64,000 bases of DNA from Polynucleobacter sp. JS-Safj-400b-B2 (GTDB taxonomy: Bacteria > Pseudomonadota > Gammaproteobacteria > Burkholderiales > Burkholderiaceae): the NCBI RefSeq assembly GCF_018881975.1, contig NZ_JACVPJ010000001.1:62001-126000 (forward strand), in the 5' to 3' direction. Both the position numbers and the translations under genes were made by a program. The stretch's first letter is position 1. Every line of letters begins with the position of its first letter. Below, one piece after another: positions 62,384 through 64,000 of this stretch. A model generated the notes under the pieces. It made no database searches. It saw only the letters and a program-made list of their open reading frames with translations, and was not told the DNA's origin.

Positions 62384-64000
62384 TTGCGCTTAGCTATTAC
62401 GGCGTTTATCGCCGGGGGATCACTCCTTCTCTTTTTGCCGCAAGTGCCAGAGTATTGGTTGTTTGTATGCATCGCAGTCGCCACCCCTTGTTTATTAGCA
62501 TCCTATTTAATTGCTCAAGAATCTCACTTCAAAAAGTTTGCGGTACTTGGTTTGCTATTTACCATAGGGTTTGCATGGAACGCTCGATATGCAGAATATC
62601 GCTTGAACAATATTCTTTCCGTAGAGTTAGAGGGAAAGGATTTAATTCTTGAGGGAAGGGTAGCAGCGCTTCCACAAAGTAGTTCATCCGGCGCCAAGTT
62701 TGCTTTTGAGATAGATAAAGCGAGCATAGGAAATGAGTGCCTCAACAATTCACCAAAAAGAATTTACTTAAGTTGGCAGCCCGCCTGGAGAAATCCCCAA
62801 GCAATTCCCGATGTTATTCCTGGACAACGCTGGAAATTCAAAGCAAAGCTAAAGCGCACTTATGGATCTCTAAATCCCTATACCTTTGATTTTGAACTCT
62901 GGTCCTTTCATCAGGACTTTGGCGCTAGCGGCTCAATCAGGACAGGAGAGTTGCTACTAGATAAAGATATTGCCTGGACAGAGTTTGAGTTGCGTATGGA
63001 GCTTGCCCGCTGGCATTTACGTCAAAAGATTCAAGCAATGCTACCAAGCGATGCGCGGTATGTAGGGGTTTTAGTTGCGCTAGTAATGGGTGATCAAAAT
63101 GCTATTAATCAAGATGATTGGCAAGTATTTAATGCAACAGGTATTGGGCACCTTATTTCAATATCAGGACTTCATGTCACCATGTTGGCGGGTATTGGTG
63201 CTTCTCTCGCTGCGTTTATCTGGCGTCGACGTACATGGCCTCTAATTGCTCCGGTAGGTAAGGTTGCAGCAGCCTCTGGATTTTTGACTGCATTCATCTA
63301 TGCCTGGTTGGCAGGCTTTCAGATTCCAGCGCAAAGAACCATGTATATGGTTGGAGTCGTAGCATTTGCTTTATGGACCGGCAGAAATCCCCGATCATTT
63401 GATATTTGGTGGTGGGCACTTGCTTTTGTATTGCTGCTTGATCCTATGGCTGCCTATACCCCTGGCTTTTGGCTATCTTTTGGGGCGGTAGCTGCCATTC
63501 TGTATGCCATGGGTAACTCGTCTGATTTGTTAGGCATCCCTACCGGGAAAGAACTAGAAGTGCATTGGATGCTACGCATGTTCCAAGCGTTGCGTGAAGC
63601 GTGTCGCGTGCAAGCTGTGGTCACACTAGCATTACTACCATTTACTTTGTATTGGTTTTATCAAGTTTCTGTTGTTTCGCCATTGGCTAATGCATTTGCC
63701 ATTCCACTGGTTAGTTATGTTGTGACACCGCTGGCAATCGCTGGGGCATTGCTCCCGGAATTTATTGGCAGATGGCTTTTATGGCCAGCCCATGCATCTA
63801 TGGAATATTTAGGAATTGCACTTGAGTGGATGGCTGGTTGGAGTTGGGCTGTTATTTGGTCAAAGCAGCCAGAGTGGTGGATGCTCGTTCTTTCTGGGGC
63901 TGGAATTGTGTATGCCATTCGTCCGGGGGAGATTGGCGAATCGTGGAAGCGAAGGTTGCTTGCTATTGCTCTATCTGCCCCCTTATTTATTTGGCCAACT
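62384..64000 (+). CDS. comEC: ComEC/Rec2 family DNA-uptake channel protein (partial)
   Basis: The gene runs off the right edge; about 539 codons are visible. Translation must begin with TTG at 62384 or later, since TAG precedes in frame and no ATG is available nearby. Order: membrane segments (1-60), DUF4131/OB region with NPYTFDFELWSF (about 165), then the Competence domain (from about 220) with VALVMGDQNAIN and the hallmark TGIGHLISISGLHVTM (about 253-268), then several membrane segments. The C-terminal lactamase-like domain is beyond the window. ComEC carries single-stranded DNA into the cytoplasm in natural transformation. Confidence 0.92.
   Translation, partial: MRLAITAFIAGGSLLLFLPQVPEYWLFVCIAVATPCLLASYLIAQESHFKKFAVLGLLFTIGFAWNARYAEYRLNNILSVELEGKDLILEGRVAALPQSSSSGAKFAFEIDKASIGNECLNNSPKRIYLSWQPAWRNPQAIPDVIPGQRWKFKAKLKRTYGSLNPYTFDFELWSFHQDFGASGSIRTGELLLDKDIAWTEFELRMELARWHLRQKIQAMLPSDARYVGVLVALVMGDQNAINQDDWQVFNATGIGHLISISGLHVTMLAGIGASLAAFIWRRRTWPLIAPVGKVAAASGFLTAFIYAWLAGFQIPAQRTMYMVGVVAFALWTGRNPRSFDIWWWALAFVLLLDPMAAYTPGFWLSFGAVAAILYAMGNSSDLLGIPTGKELEVHWMLRMFQALREACRVQAVVTLALLPFTLYWFYQVSVVSPLANAFAIPLVSYVVTPLAIAGALLPEFIGRWLLWPAHASMEYLGIALEWMAGWSWAVIWSKQPEWWMLVLSGAGIVYAIRPGEIGESWKRRLLAIALSAPLFIWPT

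Noticed and set aside
1-64000. CRISPR arrays, tRNA or rRNA genes, IS elements, prophage
   Set aside because: No regularly spaced repeats, cloverleaf motifs, transposase or phage genes were seen on either strand.

Overview
The window reads as a stretch of the chromosome of a free-living betaproteobacterium in the Burkholderiaceae, most likely Polynucleobacter or a close relative. Grounds are moderate GC, very tight packing, clear beta/gammaproteobacterial versions of every housekeeping gene, and conserved neighbourhoods (recJ-prfB-lysS, iscRSUA-hscBA-fdx, alaA-hom-thrC-moeA-moaDE). The organism call is an inference from protein character; no marker gene was searched. No tRNA, rRNA, insertion sequence, prophage or CRISPR array was seen. 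No stretch longer than 300 bases lacks a gene; the largest gaps are 27299-27558, 46065-46307 and 1158-1389.

Layout. 1-9024 (minus): a truncated phoH, a probable unannotated small RNA gene, bcp, then a complete lipid A Ara4N pathway (arnD, ArnA split into two genes, arnC, arnB, arnT) led by a small Mth938-like gene. 9104-15125 (plus): alaA-hom-thrC, then moeA-moaD-moaE. 15308-25052: an OFA-type MFS carrier, a cytoplasmic GGT-like amidohydrolase, a GIY-YIG protein, heat-shock clpB, a second MFS carrier and 5-oxoprolinase (pxpA plus a fused pxpB-pxpC). 25160-32453 (plus): MFS carrier plus amidohydrolase, isocitrate lyase, a HIT protein, a PcaIJ-like CoA-transferase, and a thiolase-fold protein without the usual cysteines paired with a DUF35 protein. 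32608-38155 (minus): Bug-type binding protein, DUF1841, nth, a soluble orphan RnfB, PHA depolymerase and an aromatic/aspartate aminotransferase. 38325-47378 (plus): uvrB, the full isc operon with a recognisable IscR box, and a YeiH-type transporter. 47388-52281 (minus): cysN, cysD, an APS-type cysH, a TSUP transporter, a 54-residue small protein behind a structured leader, and fpr. 52450-54011 (plus): dsbB and cysK. 54079-59534 (minus): lysS, prfB with its programmed frameshift, recJ, and a PGM-like gene. 59575-64000 (plus): lolC/E, lolD, tatD and a truncated comEC.

How the parts fit. Sulfur runs through the right half: sulfate activation and APS reduction (cysNDH), cysteine synthesis (cysK), cysteine desulfuration for Fe-S clusters (iscS and partners), and two candidate sulfur-anion carriers. 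The middle of the window is catabolic: scavenging of gamma-glutamyl or amide compounds and 5-oxoproline, and an acyl-CoA route of unknown substrate ending near isocitrate lyase. The most novel items are the small RNA at 1233-1374, the Cys-less thiolase/DUF35 pair joined to a PcaIJ-like CoA-transferase, and the cys-operon leader with its hairpin-covered ribosome binding site and unrecognised 54-residue protein.
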